DNA from: Oscillospiraceae bacterium
GTDB taxonomy: Bacteria > Bacillota > Clostridia > Oscillospirales > Ruminococcaceae
Length of the DNA: 21,037 nt
NCBI GenBank assembly: GCA_014796735.1
Contig: JAAVIG010000115.1
Coordinates: forward strand, 1-21,037
Reading direction: 5' to 3'
Numbering within the stretch: the first letter of the stretch is position 1; each line of letters opens with the position of its first letter. Shown here piece by piece: positions 1 to 5,982 of this stretch. The position numbers were made by a program, and so were the translations under genes. The notes under the pieces are model-generated. The model ran no database searches and was not told the origin of the DNA. It saw only the letters and a program-made list of their open reading frames with translations.

Positions 1-71
1 CGTAATATCTCATAGTCTGCGTTGGGTCGCTCCTCAGCGTTGCCCTTTTTGACTACGTTTTTATTATTCAT
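1..71 (-). CDS. N-terminus of an unidentified protein, cut by the window edge
   Basis: An ATG at 69-71 (minus strand) opens a frame that runs uninterrupted for 23 codons to the left edge. The peptide begins MNNKNVVKKGNAEERPNADY, a polar, charged start typical of soluble proteins. No good Shine-Dalgarno sequence lies upstream, so the start is uncertain. It follows a small gene and a sigma-like gene on the same strand and may belong to the same accessory unit. The family is not recognised from so few residues. Confidence 0.35.
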   Translation of the reverse strand, partial: MNNKNVVKKGNAEERPNADYEIL

Positions 72-153
72 TTATTTTTAGGGATAATGCATTTACACAG
101 TTTATTTTTCATAACCGTAAGAAATGTAGAAATCGAAAAAATAGGCCGTATTT

Positions 154-270
154 TTAGACGATTTTTTTCCTATAGGTAAAAGCGCATGCTCTTTTAATGT
201 TATCGACATCTTCTTTGGATTTAATTATCATTTTTGCGCTCTCAACCAATTCTGGTTTAAAATATATCAT
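154..270 (-). CDS. Small 38-residue hypothetical protein
   Basis: The ATG at 268-270 (minus strand) is preceded by AGAGAGG seven bases upstream, a good ribosome binding site, and the frame runs to a TAA at 154-156. The product of 38 residues begins MIYFKPELVESAKMI and ends in a basic tail (TYRKKIV). It has no membrane segment, signal peptide or cysteine pair. It sits 109 bases downstream of the sigma-like gene on the same strand and upstream of the gene truncated by the window edge, so a shared transcript is likely. I do not recognise a family; the tight ribosome binding site is the main reason for believing it is translated. Confidence 0.5.
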   Translation of the reverse strand: MIYFKPELVESAKMIIKSKEDVDNIKRACAFTYRKKIV

Positions 271-379
271 AATAACCTCTCTTTTTTATACACATTATGA
301 TGCAATAACCAACGGGAGTGACATAAAATCGAATTTATTATCCGCTCCACATAATAAACCTATTGTGCAAGCTTAAACT

Positions 380-1057
380 TTATGGTGAAAAACCTTCCGC
401 TCTAAAAGCCTCTCTCATCTTTTCCAGAATTCTTCTCCTCTGTCTTTCAATAACATCTCCACCAGAATATCCAAGTATCAAAGCAAGCTCCTCGCAGGTC
501 TTACGGTCGGACTTCGGAATATCACCAAAACAAAACGGGCATACACCGATAGTTTCGGTTAAAATCCGCAGTTCCTTGTAACTCAATTTTGCTGCGGCTT
601 CAGATATGATTTGTCTGCGAAAAAAACGGAAAAAATCCTCTTCGGCAGAGGGAGAGCGTTCGGTCATTTTGTTTTCAACAGGTTCATTCTCCGAATTATC
701 ATCGCTTAAGTCCAAGCTGACGGAAAAACGAAACTGTTCAGCATATTGTATGTATTCTCGTGCCTTACTTTCGGAAACGCCGAGTTGATTTTTAACGGCG
801 GCAAATCTTTCGGTAATTGATACATCGGGCATTGAGTAATAAATCAGAGCTGCCTTTCTTATAAGCGTATAGAGCTTATCATTATGAATGGCTATCGCTC
901 CGCAGTTTGTGCAAACAAAGCTATGCCAAGCGTGAAGAACATCATACTTGACGAATTGCAAAAAAGGTAAATCGTTTTCGGTACTATACTCAGTGATCTT
1001 GCTCCACAACACCTCAGCAAAAATCTGCTTTAAATCATCAAGGTAATCGTCTGACAA
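380..1057 (-). CDS. Sigma-70-like transcription factor, N-terminus interrupted by an in-frame stop
   Basis: The frame gives 225 residues from a TTG at 1055-1057 to a TAA. The C-terminal part (about 140-220) resembles sigma region 4: a helical stretch (LSYKELRILTETIG), then a helix-turn-helix-like segment (CEELALILGYSGGDVIERQRRR) ending in a basic helix. Residues 75-110 resemble the region 3/HTH of specialised sigma factors (LGVSESKAREYI). Two CxxC pairs (C49/C52, C173/C176) are unusual and could bind metal. The TTG has no Shine-Dalgarno sequence. The same frame continues upstream through one TGA (1109-1111) into a well-initiated 34-codon segment starting at 1213, so the real gene was probably 277 codons long and is now broken. 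A divergent sigma or DNA-binding regulator of a mobile or accessory unit is inferred; the promoter it would recognise is unknown. Confidence 0.6.
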   Translation of the reverse strand: MSDDYLDDLKQIFAEVLWSKITEYSTENDLPFLQFVKYDVLHAWHSFVCTNCGAIAIHNDKLYTLIRKAALIYYSMPDVSITERFAAVKNQLGVSESKAREYIQYAEQFRFSVSLDLSDDNSENEPVENKMTERSPSAEEDFFRFFRRQIISEAAAKLSYKELRILTETIGVCPFCFGDIPKSDRKTCEELALILGYSGGDVIERQRRRILEKMREAFRAEGFSP

Positions 1058-1108
1058 AGAACATCGCTGTAAAAAGTGATTTGCCTTAACATTCAGCGTT
1101 TTTTCATA

Positions 1109-1213
1109 TCAGCAAAGAAAACAGGAAAAATATAATCCCGTTCCGCTTTGTTTTTCGCAAACAAAATATTCATTTAAATTATCAAACATTATCGGATCTT
1201 GAATTTCGTACAT
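1109..1213 (-). CDS. 34-residue ORF, probable original N-terminus of the sigma-like gene
   Basis: The ATG at 1211-1213 (minus strand) lies nine bases after GGAG, a plausible ribosome binding site embedded in the end of the preceding frame. It reads MYEIQDPIMFDNLNEYFVCE and then on to a TGA at 1109-1111. Beyond that TGA the same frame remains open through 17 further codons into the sigma-like ORF (YEKTLNVKANHFLQRCSL, then the TTG). The simplest reading is a single ancestral gene interrupted by one nonsense mutation, since TGG or CGA to TGA needs one base change. It could alternatively be a genuine leader peptide or a sequencing error. The three cysteines near its end (C19, C31, C34) are notable. 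Confidence 0.45.
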   Translation of the reverse strand: MYEIQDPIMFDNLNEYFVCEKQSGTGLYFSCFLC

Positions 1214-1217
1214 CGGT

Positions 1218-1283
1218 TCATTCTCCGCTAATCATCTTCAGCGCAAGAGCATAAAGATTTTTAAGTTCCTCGGCTGCATGGAC
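1218..1283 (-). pseudogene. C-terminal remnant of an unknown gene at a recombination junction
   Basis: Immediately upstream of the sigma-like gene on the minus strand, a frame ends at TGA (1218-1220) and reads HAAEELKNLYALALKMISGE just before the stop, an amphipathic helix that looks like a protein C-terminus. Going upstream the frame runs into sequence that on the other strand is clearly coding for the truncated paralogue at about 1279, so only about 20 codons remain. Gap to the next ATG (1213) is four bases, as expected inside an operon. Identity of the parent gene is unknown. Confidence 0.35.
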
Positions 1284-1470
1284 ATTGAGCCAACTTCATT
1301 TAGATCTCGCCCATGCGGTAAATAATGCCGTTAAAAATAAAATTCCCGGTTGGACTTCCGGGCAGCCGATTCCATCAGATGTATTGGACGAAATTTTTGA
1401 TGATGACAGTATTAAGGCTATGGTGACGGGCAAATCGGCGGGAACGCAAGGACTTGATGTTCGAGTATGA
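1279..1470 (+). pseudogene. 5'-truncated paralogue of the downstream 192-residue protein
   Basis: The frame from the TGG at 1279 to the TGA at 1468-1470 encodes 63 residues that align without gaps to residues 130-192 of the intact protein that follows. About half are identical by eye, including WTL-QLH, PGW, PIP, the DESI/DDSI segment and the closing GLD-R. Homology begins abruptly at WTL, so the first 129 codons are missing. A TTG at 1285 is the only candidate start and lacks a ribosome binding site. The remnant lies 35 bases upstream of the intact copy, so the two were probably a tandem duplication later cut by the event that placed minus-strand DNA on its left. It is unlikely to make a functional protein. 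Confidence 0.6.
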
Positions 1471-1505
1471 TATTAGCATGAATTATACAGCAAGGAGGAA
1501 TTTAT

Positions 1506-2084
1506 ATGCGTATAGGAAATAATAATCAGCTGATTTTACAGCTTTTTCAAAGAATGAACGGCGTAAACACAAATAAAACCAACTCGTTTAAAATGACTAA
1601 TACATCTAAACGTTCCGGCGGTTATAAAAATGATCTTGAAGAATTTCTTGCGGGACATCGCAAAAACAGTTATGGAGTTGAGGGCATGGATGTAACCGGC
1701 AGAAACGGCGACTACAAAAAAATTATCCCTGTTTCTCAGGAAATGAAAGAGCATGTTTTAAACGATGTCAAAAACGGCTTTTACAAATACAACGGAATGT
1801 CGGGCGACAATGAAGCTGAATGGGACGCTTACTATCGCAAAAACAACGAGTATTACAAAACGCTGAAAAGAGAAGATCGTTTGTCTGCCTGCTGGACATT
1901 GGGACAGCTTCATACAGAAATCGCCAACAGAGTTTCAAGTGCTATTAAAGCACAGGTTCCGGGTTGGCAGCCGGGGAATCCTATTCCGGAAGGACTGCTG
2001 GATAATATCTTTGCAGATGAAAGTATTACTTCGTTGGTGTACGGAAAATCCGGCAGCGAATCGGGGTTGGATATAAGAGCTTAA
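1506..2084 (+). CDS. Uncharacterised 192-residue protein (DUF3879-like)
   Basis: The ATG is preceded by AAGGAGG with eight bases of spacing, a strong ribosome binding site. The product is soluble and polar with no signal peptide or membrane helix. The N-terminus begins with MRIGNNNQLILQLFQRM, followed by a Ser/Thr/Asn/Lys-rich stretch to about residue 40. A central charged region contains an EWDAYYRKNNEYYKTL helix (about 105-120). The C-terminal 63 residues (WTLGQLH, VPGW, NPIPE, GLDIRA) are the part duplicated in the truncated copy just upstream. The overall pattern reminds me of the DUF3879 family of Clostridia and Bacillus, whose function is not established; this assignment is from memory and tentative. 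The tandem arrangement suggests an accessory gene family that expands by duplication. Confidence 0.7.
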   Translation: MRIGNNNQLILQLFQRMNGVNTNKTNSFKMTNTSKRSGGYKNDLEEFLAGHRKNSYGVEGMDVTGRNGDYKKIIPVSQEMKEHVLNDVKNGFYKYNGMSGDNEAEWDAYYRKNNEYYKTLKREDRLSACWTLGQLHTEIANRVSSAIKAQVPGWQPGNPIPEGLLDNIFADESITSLVYGKSGSESGLDIRA

Positions 2085-2220
2085 TATATTCCGAAAACGG
2101 AAATTTATCACAAACAAAAATTATATCCATAACAAAGGAAAGTGCTTAACAAGCTTACGGTCAGTCTACCATTATTGCAATAGAATAATATCGGGCAAAA
2201 AGAAAAAAATTTAAAATTAC

Positions 2221-2249
2221 TTGACAATATATAATATTTATATTAAAAT
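2221..2249 (+). promoter_or_regulatory. Sigma-A-type promoter
   Basis: A perfect -35 box TTGACA at 2221-2226 is followed after 17 bases by TAAAAT at 2244-2249 (five of six to TATAAT) in a very AT-rich setting. Transcription would begin near 2256. No gene with a start codon and ribosome binding site lies directly downstream; the next landmark is the terminator at 2431. Confidence 0.6.
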
Positions 2250-2255
2250 AAGGAG

Positions 2256-2475
2256 CAGAGTGCAGTAAAGGTTAAATTTGATTATTATTTTCATTTTGTA
2301 AAAGTTATACCTTTGTGGACGTTCAAAATACATTACCGAAGCGTTGGCAATCCTTATGGGGTGCTGTAATACTATACTTATTTTGATAATAATTTAAAAA
2401 CAACAAACAATTTACTATACATATTGGCGAGCGTACTGCGTTTCACAATAAATGTGAGTGCAGTACGCTTTTTTT
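2256..2475 (+). ncRNA. Candidate small RNA, about 220 nt
   Basis: A good promoter and a strong intrinsic terminator define a transcription unit of about 220 nt. No frame in it has both an accepted start codon and a ribosome binding site. One frame is open for 37 codons after an AAGGAG (ending GNPYGVL) but has no ATG or GTG near the start, and one ATG gives only 13 codons. I see no known riboswitch, 6S or tmRNA signature. It may be a small regulatory RNA, an RNA antitoxin, or a decayed small gene. It is not obviously linked to either neighbour. Confidence 0.35.
2431..2475 (+). terminator. Intrinsic terminator
   Basis: GCGTACTGC at 2431-2439 pairs perfectly with GCAGTACGC at 2460-2468. An inner TTCACA/TGTGAG helix closes the loop, and a run of seven T follows (2469-2475). 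This is a long, stable rho-independent terminator for plus-strand transcription starting at about 2256. Confidence 0.85.
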
Positions 2476-2831
2476 GTATTAAAAACAGAGAAAAAACTTA
2501 TTTTTTATAAAAAGCTGTCTGTATTGCAGACAAAAACAAAGAAAACACGGATAAAAAACACAGTTTCGTAATTGTTTTTCAATACTTTTAAAAGGGATTA
2601 GTATGAGTTTTTGCACTTAATACTAATATTTCGGATTTATGATGATTACTTATTTAATTTTGGTAGCAATATAACCAAAAGCAAGACCTCGAACTTAAAA
2701 CAAGTTGTAAAAAATGTAGATATTTGAAAAAAATAAAAATACTTGTAACATTTTGGGGTTCTAACATGTTTTATATATTGAAGAATGCTTTACTGTCAAA
2801 GCATAAAGACACCGCTTTTAAAGGAGGAAAA
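2476..2831. other. AT-rich non-coding gap with small inverted repeats
   Basis: About 350 bases with no supported gene. It contains a short hairpin GTCTG-TATTG-CAGAC near 2517-2531 and an 8-bp inverted repeat ATTAGTAT (2597-2604) / ATACTAAT (2620-2627), whose half-site matches the ends of the hairpin element at 3656-3846. A frame in phase with the next gene is open from 2724 but has no ribosome binding site until the GGAGG before 2832. A promoter for that gene is expected here, but no convincing -35/-10 pair was found. Confidence 0.4.
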
Positions 2832-3656
2832 ATGTCGAAAAAATTTTTATGTATCGGATTATCCGTTCTTCTGTTAACGACGGGTTGTACAGGAGATAAC
2901 AGTACTTTATCAAATAGGCTTATATCCCTTGACGAGATCCGCGCGGAAGCGGAAAACATGCTTGAACTTAATCAAAAATACAAAAATTTAAGTTTATTCG
3001 AAACCGAAATCAATATCCCGACTACCGAGCAAATAAAAAATTTCTCTCTTTTTCCAGTTTCTCTTTCTCCCGAAGAAAGAGAAACATTTTTACTCGACAC
3101 CGTAAGGTGGTTCGGCGGAAAAGAACGCGATATAAACAATATAATATACCTTCCGTATGACGGAGACGACCTGTCTTACTCACAGGTCAGGGACGATCCC
3201 GACAGAGGCAGTAATTATTTTGTTTGTTACAAAGACGATGATCTGAATCTGGGCATAAATATACCCAGACAATATATTTATAACACCACCCTTATGTTGG
3301 AACCCTCCGTATATACTCAGGGAAAACCTATGGAGGTACTGCTCCATTCCGCTTTGCTGATATTTCTTTATACTCTCCTTGTTTCACAAATAATTATGCT
3401 GTTCAAGCTGCTGAACACGGGTGAAACGGGCGTAATGCTGAGTGCCGCTCTGACCTGCTTAGGGCTTGCCTCTGATTCGGGAGCGTCGCCTGTGAGGTGG
3501 ATATTTCCGATAACACATACCGTATTCGGCTGGCATTACGATTCCTTTTTTCGAAAAGAATTTTTTCCTTTGACAGGCTCTTATATTTATCTGATACTGC
3601 TTATTTCCCTGCTGCTGGCAGCAAATTTTACCGTATCAAAGAAAGTCAGGCTGTAA
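2832..3656 (+). CDS. Chimeric protein: lipoprotein head fused to ABC-2 permease tail
   Basis: The start at 2832 is chosen over an in-frame ATG at 2766 and the open frame back to 2724 because AAGGAGG lies just upstream and MSKKFLCIGLSVLLLTTGC is a lipoprotein signal peptide with its lipobox cysteine at residue 19. Residues 20 to about 150 resemble the extracytoplasmic domain of the lipoprotein at 3873, with Tyr- and Asp-rich segments (SPEERETFLLDTVRWF; SNYFVCYKDDDLNLGI). From about residue 155 the sequence aligns without gaps to the tail of the permease at 5983, for example VRWIFPITHTVFGWHYDSFFRKEFFP against LMWVLPMAHSIIWLHFTEFLREPIFP. It carries three membrane helices (about 171-191, 200-216, 251-266). 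A fusion created by an in-frame deletion within a lipoprotein-permease cluster is inferred; a functional protein is doubtful. Confidence 0.65.
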   Translation: MSKKFLCIGLSVLLLTTGCTGDNSTLSNRLISLDEIRAEAENMLELNQKYKNLSLFETEINIPTTEQIKNFSLFPVSLSPEERETFLLDTVRWFGGKERDINNIIYLPYDGDDLSYSQVRDDPDRGSNYFVCYKDDDLNLGINIPRQYIYNTTLMLEPSVYTQGKPMEVLLHSALLIFLYTLLVSQIIMLFKLLNTGETGVMLSAALTCLGLASDSGASPVRWIFPITHTVFGWHYDSFFRKEFFPLTGSYIYLILLISLLLAANFTVSKKVRL

Positions 3657-3846
3657 TACTAATAACCATTTAAAAAGCGGATAAACCGCTTTTTAAATGC
3701 CCTGCCGCTTTGCGGCAGGGCGAGGGAGCAAAGCTCCCTCGGTTATTGTATTGAACGTACATAACCTGCGCCTATCGGCGCACCTTCGGCGTTGCCGAAG
3801 GATTTGATTTGTGGATTTTATCCACAAATCAAATGGTTATTAGTAT
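3656..3846. mobile_element. MITE-like element of seven consecutive hairpins with 16-bp terminal inverted repeats
   Basis: ATACTAATAACCATTT (3656-3671) and its exact reverse complement (3831-3846) bound the element. Between them almost every base lies in a perfect hairpin. Stems: 3667-3680/3686-3699 (14 bp); 3699-3708/3712-3721 (10 bp); 3721-3729/3733-3741 (9 bp); 3741-3746/3761-3766 (6 bp, GGTTAT/ATAACC); 3767-3772/3777-3782 (6 bp); 3783-3790/3794-3801 (8 bp); 3802-3816/3820-3834 (15 bp). If the ends are read as CTAATAACC, both are flanked by TA, which would fit a TA target duplication as made by IS630/mariner-type transposases. There is no ORF. It starts at the last base of the chimeric gene's stop codon and ends 26 bases before the next gene, so it may also act as a terminator or RNA processing structure. 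Confidence 0.7.
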
Positions 3847-3872
3847 AATATTATAAAGAGGTGGTGTAATTC

Positions 3873-5144
3873 TTGAGAAATACACGAAAAAAAGCCATCG
3901 CGACTCTCTCCGCCGTTGCGATGTTGTTGCTTTTCCCGGGCTGCGAAAGCAGCAACATCTTGACTGAATCCGATACAGAAGAAAACAAAATTGAGAAAAC
4001 ATCTATATCGGTCGTGCGTGATACATTCGACGAAGAAATCGAGGCTCTCAGAACCGAGAAATTCGACAACATTTCCTTTGAGAATTTAAAAACGTACTCT
4101 TTCCCCGATGTCAGCGAGATAACGACATACAAGATAACAAGATATGAATTCGGCAACGACTTATCTTCGGAGCAGTTTTTTGAAAATTTCGTTACGTATT
4201 GCAATTATTTTGAGCCGGGGAAGCTCTCAAAAGAGGAGATCGCCGAAGAAACGATCGTTCTGGGCGATTTCGAGAGTGGCGAATCCTATTATAATTACAA
4301 CCAGTTTCGGGAGCTTGATCAAGCCGACGATTTGAGGATCGAGTATATATCGCTTGAAATTTCAAATCTTTATCTCGCATATTTTGGACATGGACCGCAC
4401 TGGTATATCAGTGACGCGCTGAAAAACCGCTACAAAAACGACGGAAGAAGTCCAATGTCCGTCAATATGATTGATGATAGCCACCCGATTGTTTCCTACA
4501 CGGAAAATACGGACAGCGCAGATGTGTATCCTCTCATCGACGGCGAAATTTCCATCGCTGACGCCGCGAAAAAAGTAAACTCGCTTCTGGCGGAGTTGGC
4601 TGAACAATGTGACGATGATATGTATGAACGCAGTGTATGCGCCGTAAAGGTGGTGGATATAGGCGAGGGCTGCTTCGGCTATGATTTTACGGTCACGCCC
4701 GTTGTGAACGGGATCAAGTACTCTTTTTCCGATACCCGAAGCGATGACGGGGGATCGTACTTCTTTACGGAGCAGGACGGTTACGGCAGCGGCAGCGGCG
4801 ATCATTCGTTCATGATAGAATCGGGAAAGCTCTGTTCGTTTACAAATTCCGGCGGCTGGAAGAAAAAAACGCCGATCGACGTTCATGATTCAATCGTTCC
4901 GCTAAGAACCGCAGCGGAAAACGCCGCAAAGCTTCTTTCGGGCGAAATGAATTTTAAAGCAAAATCTGTGACGCTCGTTTACGATCTCAAGGGCGACAGC
5001 GACGACCTTGTTCCGTGTTGGAGGTTTGTGCTCGAAAACTCTCTCAATCGCGAAAAATACTACCATGTCTATGTAAACGCGATCACCGGCGAAGCACGTG
5101 TGAAAGCGATTCAAGAAGTTAGCTCGGGGTATGAGTATGATTAA
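3873..5144 (+). CDS. Lipoprotein associated with an ABC-2 transporter
   Basis: The TTG at 3873 is the chosen start: GAGGTGG lies eight bases upstream, and the frame is closed by a TAA between them. The signal peptide MRNTRKKAIATLSAVAMLLLFPGC ends in a lipobox with the lipidated cysteine at 24. A charged spacer follows, then an extracytoplasmic region of about 380 residues. The middle (about 45-190) resembles the head of the chimeric gene upstream. The C-terminal part (about 335-415; VYDLKG..VPCWRFVLEN then VYVNAITGEARV) has the look of a PepSY-like or YycI-like beta domain. The gene overlaps the next permease by 14 bases and heads a four-gene cluster with two permeases and an ATPase. By analogy with LanI proteins it could bind an extracellular substrate and present it to the transporter. 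This role is inferred from context only. Confidence 0.75.
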   Translation: MRNTRKKAIATLSAVAMLLLFPGCESSNILTESDTEENKIEKTSISVVRDTFDEEIEALRTEKFDNISFENLKTYSFPDVSEITTYKITRYEFGNDLSSEQFFENFVTYCNYFEPGKLSKEEIAEETIVLGDFESGESYYNYNQFRELDQADDLRIEYISLEISNLYLAYFGHGPHWYISDALKNRYKNDGRSPMSVNMIDDSHPIVSYTENTDSADVYPLIDGEISIADAAKKVNSLLAELAEQCDDDMYERSVCAVKVVDIGEGCFGYDFTVTPVVNGIKYSFSDTRSDDGGSYFFTEQDGYGSGSGDHSFMIESGKLCSFTNSGGWKKKTPIDVHDSIVPLRTAAENAAKLLSGEMNFKAKSVTLVYDLKGDSDDLVPCWRFVLENSLNREKYYHVYVNAITGEARVKAIQEVSSGYEYD

Positions 5145-5982
5145 AGTGATGAAATGTGACCTTGAAAAAACGCTTTTCAGTGCCGGCTTTTTGGCGGCGA
5201 TCCTTGTAACGTTTCTGCTCTGCTTTACGGAAGACATTTATATTGAATTTTCAACAAGGCAGGCGTTTTCCGCGTTTGAGTCGCTTTTCAAGTTTGACAG
5301 AGCGTTCATGGAAAGCAACTCTGACTTTTGCTCACTTTCGGTATTGAAAAGCGCACTTTACGGTTATTCGGCGATGTTTCTGCCGATTTTAGCGTCATTT
5401 CCCTTTGTGTTTTCGCAGAGTGCCGAAAGAAACAGCGGCAATATCCGCTTTTCGATTTTCCGCGGAAAACGGCTGAAATACTATTTCTCAAAATTTATCT
5501 GCGCGGTTTTAAGCGGCGGGATCTGCGTGATGCTTGGTGTTTTGCTTTTCGGGATTTTTTCGTTTTTCGCGTTCCCGGGCCTTGAATGTTATCCGGATTT
5601 ACCGCTCGAATTTTACGCTCCCAACGGTATTTTCGCGGAGATCGCCAAAAAGCTTTTATCATCGTTTATTTACGGCTGTGTAAGCACGATCCCCGCGTTT
5701 TTTCTAAGTGCGTTTTGCCGCAATCGCTACATAATCCTTTGCGTTCCGTTTTTAATGCGGTTTATGCTGGATACGGCAACGAAAAAACTAATCGTCAACA
5801 CAAGAGACGACAAGATTTACCAAACCGTTTTTCCGTTCGAACCCTATGCGCCGTCGCGGATTCCCTATCTTGAAGCAAATGAAATGCTTTATTCGACGAT
5901 CGCCGTTGCGGTCATATCCGCGGTGCTTGTGTTATTGGGTTATATAATCATTATGGAACGCCGAACGGACAAAGGAGAATGA
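5131..5982 (+). CDS. ABC-2 type permease, first of a pair
   Basis: The 283-residue product has six hydrophobic segments (about 15-35, 75-95, 115-145, 170-195, 200-215, 255-275), the usual layout of an ABC-2 permease half, and a basic tail (MERRTDKGE). It begins MSMIKVMKCDLEKTLFSAGF, a typical cytoplasmic N-terminus just before the first helix. The start overlaps the lipoprotein by 14 bases (an alternative ATG lies six bases later), and its stop is immediately followed by the next permease, so translation is probably coupled. With the permease at 5983 it would form the membrane channel energised by the ATPase at 6862. In LanFEG-type systems this corresponds to LanE or LanG. Substrate unknown. 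Confidence 0.75.
   Translation: MSMIKVMKCDLEKTLFSAGFLAAILVTFLLCFTEDIYIEFSTRQAFSAFESLFKFDRAFMESNSDFCSLSVLKSALYGYSAMFLPILASFPFVFSQSAERNSGNIRFSIFRGKRLKYYFSKFICAVLSGGICVMLGVLLFGIFSFFAFPGLECYPDLPLEFYAPNGIFAEIAKKLLSSFIYGCVSTIPAFFLSAFCRNRYIILCVPFLMRFMLDTATKKLIVNTRDDKIYQTVFPFEPYAPSRIPYLEANEMLYSTIAVAVISAVLVLLGYIIIMERRTDKGE

Noticed and set aside
2250..2364. Open frame of about 37 codons ending GNPYGVL inside the candidate small RNA
   Set aside because: It follows an AAGGAG but has no ATG, GTG or TTG at a useful distance; the nearest GTG is in another frame and stops after two codons.
2724..2831. N-terminal extension of 36 codons of the chimeric gene
   Set aside because: No ribosome binding site at either upstream candidate start, while the start at 2832 has AAGGAGG and a classical lipoprotein signal peptide.
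3844..3849. Perfect TATAAT at the right end of the hairpin element as promoter for the lipoprotein gene
   Set aside because: No -35 box at the right distance, and transcription would start almost inside the ribosome binding site; the match arises from the terminal repeat and flank.
4362..4886. 174-codon minus-strand ORF inside the lipoprotein gene
   Set aside because: Antisense shadow of a supported gene with signal peptide and partners; its translation shows no domain pattern and no ribosome binding site was evident.
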